Source: Oscillospiraceae bacterium
Lineage (GTDB): Bacteria > Bacillota > Clostridia > Oscillospirales > SIG627
Reading direction: 5' to 3'
DNA: 64,000 nt
NCBI GenBank assembly: GCA_015065085.1
Contig: SVQW01000002.1
Location: forward strand, 62,001-126,000
A model generated the notes under the pieces. It was not told the DNA's origin. It ran no database searches and saw nothing but the letters and a program-made list of their open reading frames with translations. Below, piece after piece: positions 27,613-37,078 of the stretch (its first letter is position 1; every line of letters begins with the position of its first letter). Made by a program: the position numbers and the translations under genes.

Positions 27613-28542
27613 CTAGAACATTTTCTTCTTGGCAAGTATTATTACCATTATCGCAACAATTACTGCCGATATTCCCACAGGAAACCAAAAGCTTCCCGAC
27701 AGCGGTATTCCCTGAACGTTCATTCCGTAAAAGCCCGAAACTATGGTTGGAACCGCCATTATTATGGTTATGGAAGCAAGAAGCTTCATGGCAAAGTTAA
27801 GATTATTTGAAATTACCGAAGCAAACGCATCAATCATACCTGCCAGAATAGAGCTGTATATATCCGCCATTTCACGCGCCTGACGTATCTCGATAATTAC
27901 ATCATCGAACAGCTCCTCATCTTCCTCGTAAAGCTTTATAAGACGTCCGCGCTCCAGCTTGTGAAGCGTTGTTTCGATTGATTTAAGGGAGGTCGAGAAA
28001 TAAACAAGAGATTTTGACAGCGCCATAAGCTGAACAATCTCTTTATTTTTGGTAGCCTTGTAAAGCTGATTTTCGATATATACCGTTATCTTGTCAATCT
28101 GTTTAAGATATTTGAGATAGCGGGTAGCCAGCGCAAGCATCAACTTTAAGAAAAATCGACTCTTTAAAGCCGGATCTGTCCCACGAATATGTCCGTCCGC
28201 AATATCTTTAAGCACACTGTTTTCCTTAAGGCAAACAGTAATTATACATTCACTCGTGAATACTACACCGATAGGAAATGTTGAATACGTGACCGAACCG
28301 TTTTCATCCTTCAGGGCAACAGGTCCGTCCACAAGTATGAGGGTAACACCGTCATCGTTTTCGACACGGCCCATTTCCTCCTCATCCAGAGCGGCGCGTA
28401 TATATTCGGGTTGGATCTTTGCAAGCTCGCAGACCGTGTCAATTTCTTCCGCATTTGGGTTGACCATATATACCCAACATCCCCTGCGGAATTCATCGCA
28501 TTCACCGAGTTTGCCGTTAGTTGTAGAAAAATAAGAAAGCAT
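27613..28542 (-). CDS. corA: CorA-family divalent cation transporter
   Basis: Magnesium/cobalt channel, 309 aa. A large cytosolic N-terminal domain is followed by two C-terminal membrane helices; the pore signature YGMN is in SGFYGMNVQGIPL near the end of helix 1, and the protein ends in lysines (LAKKKMF). RBS AAAGGACGG. The 178-base upstream region has no M-box magnesium riboswitch that I can recognise. Confidence 0.9.
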   Translation of the reverse strand: MLSYFSTTNGKLGECDEFRRGCWVYMVNPNAEEIDTVCELAKIQPEYIRAALDEEEMGRVENDDGVTLILVDGPVALKDENGSVTYSTFPIGVVFTSECIITVCLKENSVLKDIADGHIRGTDPALKSRFFLKLMLALATRYLKYLKQIDKITVYIENQLYKATKNKEIVQLMALSKSLVYFSTSLKSIETTLHKLERGRLIKLYEEDEELFDDVIIEIRQAREMADIYSSILAGMIDAFASVISNNLNFAMKLLASITIIMAVPTIVSGFYGMNVQGIPLSGSFWFPVGISAVIVAIMVIILAKKKMF

Positions 28543-28720
28543 TTTATCCGTCCTTTCTGCGGGCAGAAGGAAACAGAGTCAAATGCTTTCTTCGTCACTG
28601 AGTTATATGCACATGCCACCACAAACCGACCGCCCGGTCATTATTAAATTCAAAATAACTCCGCACAATCGTTCGGGTACCAAGTATTTTCACCTCAGCT
28701 TTTTGTTGTTAAGTATATTA

Positions 28721-29830
28721 TCAGTTATTGTTTTTCTTGCCGTCCATGAGTCCGTTTACGAGAGCATCAATAGGATCGTCGTAATTGAAAACATCGGGCT
28801 TGGACTCTTCTTCAGTCTTAGCTACGGGTTCGTCTGCAACAACAGGCTCAGCCACCTCAGCCTGTGCAGGCTTTTTGTCGAAGCCGGTTGCGATAACGGT
28901 AACCTTCATCTTATCCTCGAAGGTTTCATCAATAGCAACACCCCAGATAATGGTTGCATCGGGCATAGCCTCTTTGGCAACAATAGAAGAAGCGATTTCG
29001 GTTTCTTCCAGACCAACATCGGGACCTGCGGTGATATTAACGATAATAGCACGTGCGCCACTGATAGAAGTTTCAAGCAGCGGGCTGGAAATAGCCATTT
29101 TTGCGGCAATCTCTGCCTTCTCCTTGCCTTCACCGTTACCAACACCCATATGTGCAAGACCTGCATCCTTCATTGCTGTGGTAACGTCCGCAAAGTCAAG
29201 GTTGATAAGTGCTGTATCGCTAACCAGTTCAGTGATGGACATAACACCGCGTGCGAGAACGCTGTCAGCTTCATCAAAAGCAGTGAGCAGAGTGATGCGT
29301 GTTTCGGAAATGAGCTTGAGTCTTTCGTTGGGAATAACAATGAGAGAGTCAACATTTTCACGAAGGCGGGCAATACCCATTTCAGCCTGTTCCATACGCT
29401 TTTTGCCTTCAAAAGCAAAAGGCTTGGTAACGATACCAACGGTAAGGATACCCATGTCTCTTGCTGCCTTTGCAATTACGGGAGCCGCACCGGTACCGGT
29501 ACCGCCGCCCATACCGCAGGTAATAAACAGCATGTGTGCATCCTTGATGGATTCGAGGACTTCTTCAAGAGTTTCCTCGGCAGCACGCTGACCGATTTCG
29601 GGGTTTGCGCCTGCGCCGTGACCCTTTGTAATTTTTTCGCCTATAACGATTTTACGCTCTGCAGAATTCTTTATAAGAGCGGCTTTATCAGTGTTTACCG
29701 CAAGGAACTCAACGCCTTGCATATTGTTCTTGATCATCTTGTTGACAGCGTTATTACCGCCGCCGCCGACTCCGAGAACCTTAATTTTTACCACTTCTGT
29801 GGTTATGCTGTCATTTGTATCAAATGGCAT
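28721..29830 (-). CDS. ftsZ: Cell division GTPase FtsZ
   Basis: Tubulin-like GTPase forming the Z ring, 369 aa. Tubulin signature GGGTGTGAAPVIA, N-terminal KVLGVGGGGNNAVN, and T7 loop INLDFADVTTAM are intact. The C-terminal linker (about 320-350) is acidic, and the tail DPIDALVNGLMDGKKNNN lacks the usual IPxFLR-type anchor peptide. AGGAGGAG precedes the ATG. It ends the dcw cluster after a 171-base gap from ftsQ, and no ftsA lies beside it. Confidence 0.95.
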   Translation of the reverse strand: MPFDTNDSITTEVVKIKVLGVGGGGNNAVNKMIKNNMQGVEFLAVNTDKAALIKNSAERKIVIGEKITKGHGAGANPEIGQRAAEETLEEVLESIKDAHMLFITCGMGGGTGTGAAPVIAKAARDMGILTVGIVTKPFAFEGKKRMEQAEMGIARLRENVDSLIVIPNERLKLISETRITLLTAFDEADSVLARGVMSITELVSDTALINLDFADVTTAMKDAGLAHMGVGNGEGKEKAEIAAKMAISSPLLETSISGARAIIVNITAGPDVGLEETEIASSIVAKEAMPDATIIWGVAIDETFEDKMKVTVIATGFDKKPAQAEVAEPVVADEPVAKTEEESKPDVFNYDDPIDALVNGLMDGKKNNN

Positions 29831-29912
29831 AGTGACTCCTCCTGTTTCAACATCTTTTATCTTATTTTATCAAAAAATACATACATAAGATTGAGTAGAT
29901 ATATCTTATTAT

Positions 29913-29941
29913 ATATTAATATCTTTTTGAAGAAAATGCAA
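29913..29941 (-). promoter_or_regulatory. Possible ftsZ promoter
   Basis: TTGCAT (29941-29936), 17-base spacer and TAATAT (29918-29913) on the minus strand in the ftsQ-ftsZ gap. It is weaker than the other promoters in the window. Confidence 0.4.
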
Positions 29942-30001
29942 TAGCTTATAAAAAAATTTTAAAAACATTAACATTTTCACTAAAAATTCTGTTAATTTTA
30001 A

Positions 30002-30766
30002 TTAAAAATCATCCAGATTTATCACAGCTCTTCCATTTTCGGAAATTGTTATTTTGCCTGTGTCGTTGGGAAAATCCACAATTACTTTTTCAAAAATCTT
30101 GATTTTGAAATCAAGCAATTCATCATCGCCTATATATACATCAAAGCGGTTGCCGTAATTAAAGACTATATTGAACTTATCGGTTACGTCAATAAACGAA
30201 ATTTCATCCTGAACGCCTGCTTTGAAAAGCTCTCCGTAAATTCGCTTTATAATATCACCGTCGTCCTTGTCGGAAAACTCCGCCGTCTCACCAACGATAC
30301 AGCGTCGTACACCGCTCGTACGAAGCTCCGCCTTAGGCGTATCCGCCTTAACCTTTCCCAAAACCTTCATATCTCTGTTAAGGGCGTAAGTCTCGTGCAG
30401 TATCGGCAGATACATAGCGCCATTCTGAACCTCAAATTTTATTTCAACAGCATCCGGAAAGTGTTTTGATACCCTGACACTACTTATATATGGGCGCACC
30501 GAATACAGCCTTTTTTCCAATTTGCCGTTATTGCAGGTGAATATACTTTCACCCTTTTTCAAACCGCTTGCCGATATTATATCCTGTGCTGTGTAAAACT
30601 CATTTTCGGACACAATGATTTCATTTATCACAAAATACCGCGTTGCCAGCAGATACCCGCCCGCAAGCACAAGAACAAGCGCAAGGAAAATATACATTAT
30701 TTTCAATCTTGCGCGCCTTTTTTCTCTTAGTTCTTTGAGCTCTTCAAGGGATTTTCCTTTTTTCAT
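30002..30766 (-). CDS. ftsQ: Division protein FtsQ/DivIB
   Basis: Bitopic divisome protein, 254 aa. A charged cytoplasmic start is followed by one membrane helix (about 24-45, MYIFLALVLVLAGGYLL) and an extracellular POTRA domain (FVINEIIVSENEFYTAQDIISASGL). It links FtsL/DivIC to septal synthesis. The start overlaps the murG stop (ATGA). Confidence 0.85.
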   Translation of the reverse strand: MKKGKSLEELKELREKRRARLKIMYIFLALVLVLAGGYLLATRYFVINEIIVSENEFYTAQDIISASGLKKGESIFTCNNGKLEKRLYSVRPYISSVRVSKHFPDAVEIKFEVQNGAMYLPILHETYALNRDMKVLGKVKADTPKAELRTSGVRRCIVGETAEFSDKDDGDIIKRIYGELFKAGVQDEISFIDVTDKFNIVFNYGNRFDVYIGDDELLDFKIKIFEKVIVDFPNDTGKITISENGRAVINLDDF

Positions 30767-31866
30767 TTTTTGTCCGTCAAATTCTTAATTATTTCGTATA
30801 TTCTTTCACCCGAATCGCGTATTGCCAACGACAGCATATTCCTATGCATCTCTTCAAGCCTGTCGGGGCTCTTCACAATGGCGTCCACTGCTTTTATAAG
30901 GGCGTCGGGAGTAAGGTATTTTTCCTCAATTATTTCAGCTGCACCACTGTTCTTAAGAACCAGTGCGTTTTTGTATTGATGGTTATTCGTTACATTTGGC
31001 GAAGGTATAAGTATTGCAGGCTTGCCCATTACTGCAAGCTCTGCCAGTGTTATGGCACCCGCACGGCAAATAACCACATCGCTTGCCGCCATACGCATGG
31101 GCATATCATAAATATATTCCAGTATCTCGGCGTTTTTTATACCTTTAAGGCTTTCAACACGTTCCTTGCGTTTCTCCCACTCATAGGAGCCTATGGCATG
31201 AACGTGAACAACATCCGTATTTCCCGAAACATACTTTTCAATAAAATCAAGGACATTATTGTTTATTTCCCTTGCGCCAAGGCTTCCGCCGAATGACAGA
31301 ACGCAAAGTTTGTCCGAGAGACCGAACTTTTCCCGAGCCTCTTTTCGGTCAGCATTCAGTATTTCGGGAGAAACAGGATTTCCCACAAGGACGGTCTTTT
31401 CGGGCAATCCTATATATTCAGCCGACTCCTTAAAGCTTATCATAACCTTATCGACATACCGCGACAGCATCTTTGTGGTTACACCGGGAACAGCATTCTG
31501 CTCGTGTATAGCCGTAGGAATTCCTGCCTTGGAAGCCGCTTTTACAATCGGCCAGCTTGCATAACCGCCCGTTCCGATGACAATATCGGGCTTAAATTCC
31601 TTAAGAATTTTTTTCGCCCTAAACGGAGAGGTAACCGCTTTATAAAGTATGGGGACATTTTTCAGAGTAGGCTTTCGTATGAAGCCCTTGACGTCCACAT
31701 GATAAAGCTTGAAGCCCTCGCGTGGAATGAGCTTATTTTCCATTCCGTAAGGCGTTCCTACAAAGGCTACTTCGGCATCGGGAACACTTTTCAGTATTCG
31801 TTTTGCTATGGCGAGAGCGGGGTTGATGTGTCCGCCCGTTCCGCCGCCGCTTAAAAGTACACGCAT
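30763..31866 (-). CDS. murG: UDP-GlcNAc:lipid I GlcNAc-transferase MurG
   Basis: GT28 glycosyltransferase (367 aa) that makes lipid II on the inner membrane face. N-terminal LSGGGTGGHINPALAIA, GTGGYASWP, HEQNAVPG and the donor-binding CRAGAITLAELAVMGKPAILIPSP are all present. RBS GGGGA. Lies between ftsW and ftsQ. Confidence 0.95.
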   Translation of the reverse strand: MRVLLSGGGTGGHINPALAIAKRILKSVPDAEVAFVGTPYGMENKLIPREGFKLYHVDVKGFIRKPTLKNVPILYKAVTSPFRAKKILKEFKPDIVIGTGGYASWPIVKAASKAGIPTAIHEQNAVPGVTTKMLSRYVDKVMISFKESAEYIGLPEKTVLVGNPVSPEILNADRKEAREKFGLSDKLCVLSFGGSLGAREINNNVLDFIEKYVSGNTDVVHVHAIGSYEWEKRKERVESLKGIKNAEILEYIYDMPMRMAASDVVICRAGAITLAELAVMGKPAILIPSPNVTNNHQYKNALVLKNSGAAEIIEEKYLTPDALIKAVDAIVKSPDRLEEMHRNMLSLAIRDSGERIYEIIKNLTDKK

Positions 31867-31875
31867 TATTATCCC

Positions 31876-33195
31876 CTATTTCTCTGTATAAGAATATTTT
31901 GATACGTTCAGAACTATACCCATTTCACCCATCAGCACAAGAAGTGCCGTACCACCATAGCTGAAAAACGGAAGCGGTATTCCCGTACTGGGAAGTACGT
32001 TTGTCACCACCGCTATATTCAGCACAACCTGAACGGCAATTTTAGCCACTATACCGATTACTATCATTTTGCTGAATTTATCGGGTGCATTAAAGCCGAT
32101 GTGAAATCCGCGCCATATGAAAACACCGAACAGCAAAAGCACAAACGCCGCAAAAATAAATCCCATTTCTTCGCAAAGTATCGAAAAGATATAGTCATTC
32201 TGGGGCTCAGGCAAAAACAGATGCTTCTGACGGCTGTTTCCGAGTCCCACACCCCACAGACCACCGGAACCGATTGCCAGCATGGACTGATATGGTTGCC
32301 AGGCGTTGTTCTTAATTTCTTCGTATGTCATTTTGCTGAATGGTTTCATCCAGGTTTCAAGACGTTCTCTGGAATGTGCCGAGCCGAACAGCAATGCCAC
32401 TGCACCGCCCGCACCCGCGAGAACTCCCGCCCCCAGCCACTTGAACGAGCACTGACCCAGCACCATCATAATAAGTGTTTCAAGGCCTATTATTATAAGG
32501 CAGGACATGTGCGGCTGAAGCTTTAAGAGGACTGCGATTACCACAAGGAAAAGAGCATAAGGGAAAATACCGGTCCAGAAAGTCTTCATGCGGTTTTTAG
32601 GAGGAGTAAGCCTTCTGAAAAACCTGTACTTACTGCTTTTGCACCACGGATAGTACCTGGAATATATCACTTTTGCCAACCGATTATCCTTGCTTCGATG
32701 GGTTATGTTATAGTCGGCAAAATACAAAATAAGAGCCGTTTTCATAACCTCAGACGGCTGGAACTGGAAACCGATATTTATCCAGCGGGTCGCACCGTTG
32801 ACATTTACACCCACACCCGGTATGAGAACCAACACAAGAAGTACAAATGAACCGTAGAACAGAAGCTTTATGCATCTGCGTATCCACAGATAGTCTATTT
32901 TCCATGCCACAAAAGCCATTCCGATAAGACCTGCCGCAACAAATATTGCCTGCTGTCTTACATAGTGGAAGCTATCGCCGTCAAAGGTTCTTTGGGCATA
33001 GGCATAGCTTGCCGAAAAGACCATTACGGTGCCAATGCACAAAAGCAGTATTATCAATATCAGGAACATTCCGTCCACAGAGCCCTCAATACGCATTTTC
33101 GGCGTACTTGTAGCGGTCATCGCCGCCGTACGTCTGGGCTTGCGGTCATTGGTTTTGTTTTTTGGATCACGGTGGGAAGAACCGTTGTTATGCAT
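31876..33195 (-). CDS. ftsW: Septal peptidoglycan polymerase FtsW (SEDS family)
   Basis: Polytopic SEDS glycosyltransferase, 439 aa. A polar N-terminal extension of about 45 residues precedes about 10 membrane helices. Motifs: QFQPSEVMKTALILYFADY, the large extracellular loop KPFSKMTYEEIKNNAWQPYQSMLAIGSGG (quoted only to show the position; residues about 275-305), and C-terminal GIPLPFFSYGGTALL. A basic insertion of about 45 residues follows the fourth helix region. SpoVE or RodA are related, but the dcw location favours FtsW. Confidence 0.9.
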   Translation of the reverse strand: MHNNGSSHRDPKNKTNDRKPRRTAAMTATSTPKMRIEGSVDGMFLILIILLLCIGTVMVFSASYAYAQRTFDGDSFHYVRQQAIFVAAGLIGMAFVAWKIDYLWIRRCIKLLFYGSFVLLVLVLIPGVGVNVNGATRWINIGFQFQPSEVMKTALILYFADYNITHRSKDNRLAKVIYSRYYPWCKSSKYRFFRRLTPPKNRMKTFWTGIFPYALFLVVIAVLLKLQPHMSCLIIIGLETLIMMVLGQCSFKWLGAGVLAGAGGAVALLFGSAHSRERLETWMKPFSKMTYEEIKNNAWQPYQSMLAIGSGGLWGVGLGNSRQKHLFLPEPQNDYIFSILCEEMGFIFAAFVLLLFGVFIWRGFHIGFNAPDKFSKMIVIGIVAKIAVQVVLNIAVVTNVLPSTGIPLPFFSYGGTALLVLMGEMGIVLNVSKYSYTEK

Positions 33196-33209
33196 ACATT
33201 ACCTCGCCA

Positions 33210-34220
33210 TCATACGAACATGAAATATGCCAATACGGAAAAAACAACTGTAAGAACTGTAAATACAGCAACAATTTTGATTTCGCCCCATCCGCACATT
33301 TCAAAGTGATGATGTATGGGGCTCATTTTAAATACGCGCTTTCCTGTCAGTTTAAAGGATATAACCTGTATAACTACGGACAGCGACTCACAAACATAAA
33401 TAATTCCTGCCACAAGGGCTATAAACGGCTGATTAAACAGATATGCCGCTCCCACGACCGCAGAACCCAGGAACAGCGAACCTGTATCGCCCATAAAAAT
33501 TCTTGCGGGATGAAAATTATATACCAGAAATCCGAACATACCTCCCGCTATCGCGCCAAACAGAACCAGACGTGTAATATTGCAAACACCGGCAGCGGCA
33601 GAAAGAGCCATACTCATACTTCCGAAAAGCACCATGACCACAAGGGTAACACTGGCGCAAAGTCCGTCGATTCCGTCGGTGAGATTTACACTGTTAGTCA
33701 TGAATACAATAAAGAAAAGGGAGAGTATATAATAAAAGATACCAAGTTCAATTTCTATATCCGAAAACGGCAGAACAACAGATGTATCAAGATATCCGCC
33801 CAGTTCCATACTCAGAAGAAACAATGCCGCCGCCGCAAACTGGCACACCATCTTCTGCATGGCACTCAGACCCTTATTGCGTTTTTTTATAAACTTTACA
33901 TAGTCATCGGCAAAACCGATAAGACCGTTTATAAACATAAAAAGCAAAAGAATCAGTATTGAAAGCTCGCCCTCTGTCACCGCCTGGACGATGCTTAATA
34001 TAAATACTGTTATGTATATTGCGGCGATGAAAAATATACCGCCCATTGTAGGGGTGCCTTGCTTGTTCTTATGCCATCTGGGTCCTATTTCAAGTATGTT
34101 CTGACCCATTTTAATACGCATAAGAAACGGTATATACTTCTTTTCCAGTATTACCGTAATAACAAAGCTCATCAGCATTGCGCCCAAGAACCATAAAAGC
34201 GAAACTCCTGTTATGCTCAT
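33210..34220 (-). CDS. mraY: Phospho-MurNAc-pentapeptide transferase MraY
   Basis: Integral membrane enzyme (336 aa, about 10 helices) forming lipid I from UDP-MurNAc-pentapeptide. Family motifs: KQGTPTMGGIFF, GFADDYVKFIKKRNKGL (catalytic Asp pair), NLTDGIDGL, FMGDTGSLFLG and MSPIHHHFE. The start overlaps the murF stop (ATGA). In many clusters murD follows; here ftsW follows directly. Confidence 0.95.
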   Translation of the reverse strand: MSITGVSLLWFLGAMLMSFVITVILEKKYIPFLMRIKMGQNILEIGPRWHKNKQGTPTMGGIFFIAAIYITVFILSIVQAVTEGELSILILLLFMFINGLIGFADDYVKFIKKRNKGLSAMQKMVCQFAAAALFLLSMELGGYLDTSVVLPFSDIEIELGIFYYILSLFFIVFMTNSVNLTDGIDGLCASVTLVVMVLFGSMSMALSAAAGVCNITRLVLFGAIAGGMFGFLVYNFHPARIFMGDTGSLFLGSAVVGAAYLFNQPFIALVAGIIYVCESLSVVIQVISFKLTGKRVFKMSPIHHHFEMCGWGEIKIVAVFTVLTVVFSVLAYFMFV

Positions 34221-35590
34221 TTTATTTCAAACCCCATTTTTTTGATTATTTCTTCCATGCGAACTCCTCTGCTGGCCTTGAACAAAAGCATGTCGCCCTG
34301 TTTGACAGTTCTGCAAAGAGCAGTATAAAGCTCGTCCTTATCTGCAAAATGCATACATTTTGCGGACAGATATCCGTTTTGTAAAGCTCCGGTTTGAATC
34401 TCCTTTGCACCCGAAAGCGTAAACAGCATATCAGGATTTACCTGCGCAACGCATTTTCCTACATCGTTGTGGTACTCAAGACTTTTCTCACCCAGCTCGA
34501 GCATTTCACCCAAAACAGCAATTTTGCGTTGTGCCTTATACGCTTCACTGCAAAGCACCTTGAGTGACGCACACATAGACTCACGGCTGGCATTATAGCA
34601 ATCCGCCATAATCTGTATGCCGTCTTTTTCAATTACATTCTGTCTCATGCCGTAGCTGTGAAAATCAGATATTGCCGCTGCCGCCTTGTAAGGCTCAATA
34701 CCGCACTCCACACCGGCGCAAAAAGCAAACAACGCGTTATAAACGTTATGCTCCCCCGGAACATTGAGGCAGGCATTGTATCCCACTCCGTTGTATTTTA
34801 TGGTGAAATGTGTGCTCTCACCGCATTCCATGTCGGTAATATGTATGTCATTATGTTCTTTGAAACCGACAAGTATCACCTTGTAATCCGCTGAAAACTC
34901 TTTCGCGCGCTCTTTCAGAAGGGGCTCATCTCCGTTAAGAATAAGAGTGGAGCCTTTTTTCATGCCGGTGACTATTTCAAGCTTTGCTTTTGCGATATTT
35001 TCACGGCTTCCCAGCATTTCTATATGAGATGTACCAATATTGGTAATCATTCCGATATCGGGACAGGCGATGCCGCTGAGGTGTTCTATTTCCCCAAATC
35101 CGCTCATGCCCATTTCGCACACCAACACGCGGTGACTTTCATCAAGTCCGAAAAGCGTCATGGGAACACCCAGTGCATTATTATAATTACCCGCAGTTTT
35201 ATGAGTATTGAACTGAGATGAAAGAACACAGGCAGTAATATCCTTCGTAGTGGTCTTTCCCACACTGCCTGTTACCGCTACGGTTTTTATAAGATTGCAG
35301 TGATTTGATTTGTACCATTTTGCCAATTCGGTCAATGCGGTCATAACATCATCTGTCACCACTGCATCTATTTCACATTCAGGCTTCGTACTGCAAAGCA
35401 CAGCCGCGCCGCTTCCCGAAAGTGACGGTATAAACTCATGACCGTCTCTCTTTTCGCCCTTAAGTGCCGCAAAAAGTACTCCGTCGTTGCAGGAACGAGA
35501 GTCAAAGCTTATAGCGGTTACTATTTTTTCTCTGTTGCCGTAAAGACGTGCGCCAAGTGTATCTGCTATTTCACCCAGGGTTATTTTCAA
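34217..35590 (-). CDS. murF: UDP-MurNAc-tripeptide:D-Ala-D-Ala ligase MurF
   Basis: Mur ligase (457 aa) that adds D-Ala-D-Ala. ATP loop VTGSVGKTTTKD, GMSGFGEIEHLS, ITNIGTSHIEMLGS and DCYNASRESM are seen. Overlaps murE and mraY by 4 bases each, giving tight translational coupling. Confidence 0.95.
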   Translation of the reverse strand: MKITLGEIADTLGARLYGNREKIVTAISFDSRSCNDGVLFAALKGEKRDGHEFIPSLSGSGAAVLCSTKPECEIDAVVTDDVMTALTELAKWYKSNHCNLIKTVAVTGSVGKTTTKDITACVLSSQFNTHKTAGNYNNALGVPMTLFGLDESHRVLVCEMGMSGFGEIEHLSGIACPDIGMITNIGTSHIEMLGSRENIAKAKLEIVTGMKKGSTLILNGDEPLLKERAKEFSADYKVILVGFKEHNDIHITDMECGESTHFTIKYNGVGYNACLNVPGEHNVYNALFAFCAGVECGIEPYKAAAAISDFHSYGMRQNVIEKDGIQIMADCYNASRESMCASLKVLCSEAYKAQRKIAVLGEMLELGEKSLEYHNDVGKCVAQVNPDMLFTLSGAKEIQTGALQNGYLSAKCMHFADKDELYTALCRTVKQGDMLLFKASRGVRMEEIIKKMGFEIK

Positions 35591-37062
35591 AGCTTTCCGA
35601 CCTTTCTCATTACAATTTCGGTTTCGGAATAAGGATGCTTGCCTGTTTTATCAATTTCATACTCTTCATGTCCCTTGCCCGCCAGAAGGATTATATCTCC
35701 CGGTTTTGCCATATCTATGGCATACTCAATGGCTTCGGTACGGTTTTCGATGACGGTATGAGGAGTTTTTATTCCCTTTATTCCCGTTAGGATATCTGCT
35801 ATGATGGCAGATTTTTCCTCACTTCTGGAGTTATCGGAGGTTATAATGCAGTAATCGGAATTTTCCATTGCCACCTTTCCCATAAGAGGGCGTTTTGTTC
35901 TGTCGCGGTCTCCTCCGCAACCAAACAGTGTAATGGAACGTCCGCTTCCCTTGAAGCCGTTTATGGTATTGAGAATATTCTGCAATCCGTCGGGAGTGTG
36001 TGCAAAGTCGATTATAACGCTGAAGGGGGTTCCGGTATCCAGCTTGCAAATGCGCCCCGGAACACCGGGCATGTCAACCAGTGCCTGAGCTATATCCTCG
36101 CTCTTTACACCCATGACATAGGCACAGGAAGCCGCCGCAAGTGAATTGTATACCGAGAAGTCACCGGGGATGGGAATCTTTATGCGAAAAATACTGTCGT
36201 TGGTCAAAAGCTCATATTCCGTTCCGTCAGCGCCCTTTGAACGTATATTCTTAGCCATAAAATCCGACTTGAGATTTTTGAGTGCAAAGCCGAATATCTT
36301 TCCGCCGCACTTCTTCTTCATTTCCGGAGTCTGGACATCATCGTTGTTGAAAATTCCGATGTCGCAGTTTTCAAACAACTTGGCTTTTATATCGCGGTAA
36401 GCCTCCATGTCACCGTGAAAATCAAGGTGGTCACGGGAAAGGTTAGTAAACACGGCAATATTGAAATGCATTCCGCAAATTTTATTCAGCGCAATGGCAT
36501 GACTTGAAACCTCCATTACAAGGCAGTCGACATTTTCCTTACGCATTTCACTCATGAGTTCAAATAAAAGCTCAGAATCCGGTGTGGTAAGCACGTTCTG
36601 CGTTTTGTCAGTAACATACTCACGATCGCCTATCATATACTTTACAGTGCCGATAAGACCCACCTTATAGCCAGCCTGTTCAAGTATACGTTTCAACATA
36701 AATGTAGTAGAGCTTTTACCGTTCGTACCCGTAACACCTATAACATATTTGAAGGAACGCTGGGGATTTCCGTAGAAATTGGCAAGCAGTAAAGCAAACG
36801 CCTCACGTGTGTCCTCAACCATAACATAGTTGACATTGTCAAGCGGTTGTTCGCATCCCTGCTGTACCACACACAGCACTGCGCCGTCACTTACCGCCTG
36901 AGGTATAAATGTGTGCGCATCTACCTTTGCACCCTTTATACACACGAATGCAGTGCCCTCGGAAATCTTACGGCTGTCTGCCGACAACGCGGTAATCTCA
37001 AGGTTTTGTGCGATATTTGTTTTGATGATTTTGATGTCTTTGAATAACTCGTTGTATAACAT
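35587..37062 (-). CDS. murE: UDP-MurNAc-tripeptide synthetase MurE
   Basis: Mur ligase (491 aa) adding the third stem residue. ATP loop VTGTNGKSSTTFML, TNLSRDHLDFHG and LFGCGGDRDRTKRPLMG present. The amino-acid selectivity motif reads TSDNSRSEE, close to the DNPR motif of meso-diaminopimelate-adding enzymes, so meso-DAP is the likely substrate, although the Pro is replaced by Ser. Confidence 0.93.
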   Translation of the reverse strand: MLYNELFKDIKIIKTNIAQNLEITALSADSRKISEGTAFVCIKGAKVDAHTFIPQAVSDGAVLCVVQQGCEQPLDNVNYVMVEDTREAFALLLANFYGNPQRSFKYVIGVTGTNGKSSTTFMLKRILEQAGYKVGLIGTVKYMIGDREYVTDKTQNVLTTPDSELLFELMSEMRKENVDCLVMEVSSHAIALNKICGMHFNIAVFTNLSRDHLDFHGDMEAYRDIKAKLFENCDIGIFNNDDVQTPEMKKKCGGKIFGFALKNLKSDFMAKNIRSKGADGTEYELLTNDSIFRIKIPIPGDFSVYNSLAAASCAYVMGVKSEDIAQALVDMPGVPGRICKLDTGTPFSVIIDFAHTPDGLQNILNTINGFKGSGRSITLFGCGGDRDRTKRPLMGKVAMENSDYCIITSDNSRSEEKSAIIADILTGIKGIKTPHTVIENRTEAIEYAIDMAKPGDIILLAGKGHEEYEIDKTGKHPYSETEIVMRKVGKL

Positions 37063-37078
37063 ATTTCACCTGATATTA

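Noticed and set aside
28543..28720. Magnesium riboswitch upstream of corA
   Set aside because: The 178-base region contains a small TTCTGC/GCAGAA hairpin next to the RBS but none of the M-box core that I can recognise.
28583..29944. 453-residue plus-strand frame opposite ftsZ
   Set aside because: Antisense of ftsZ; Cys-rich shadow translation with no initiation signals.
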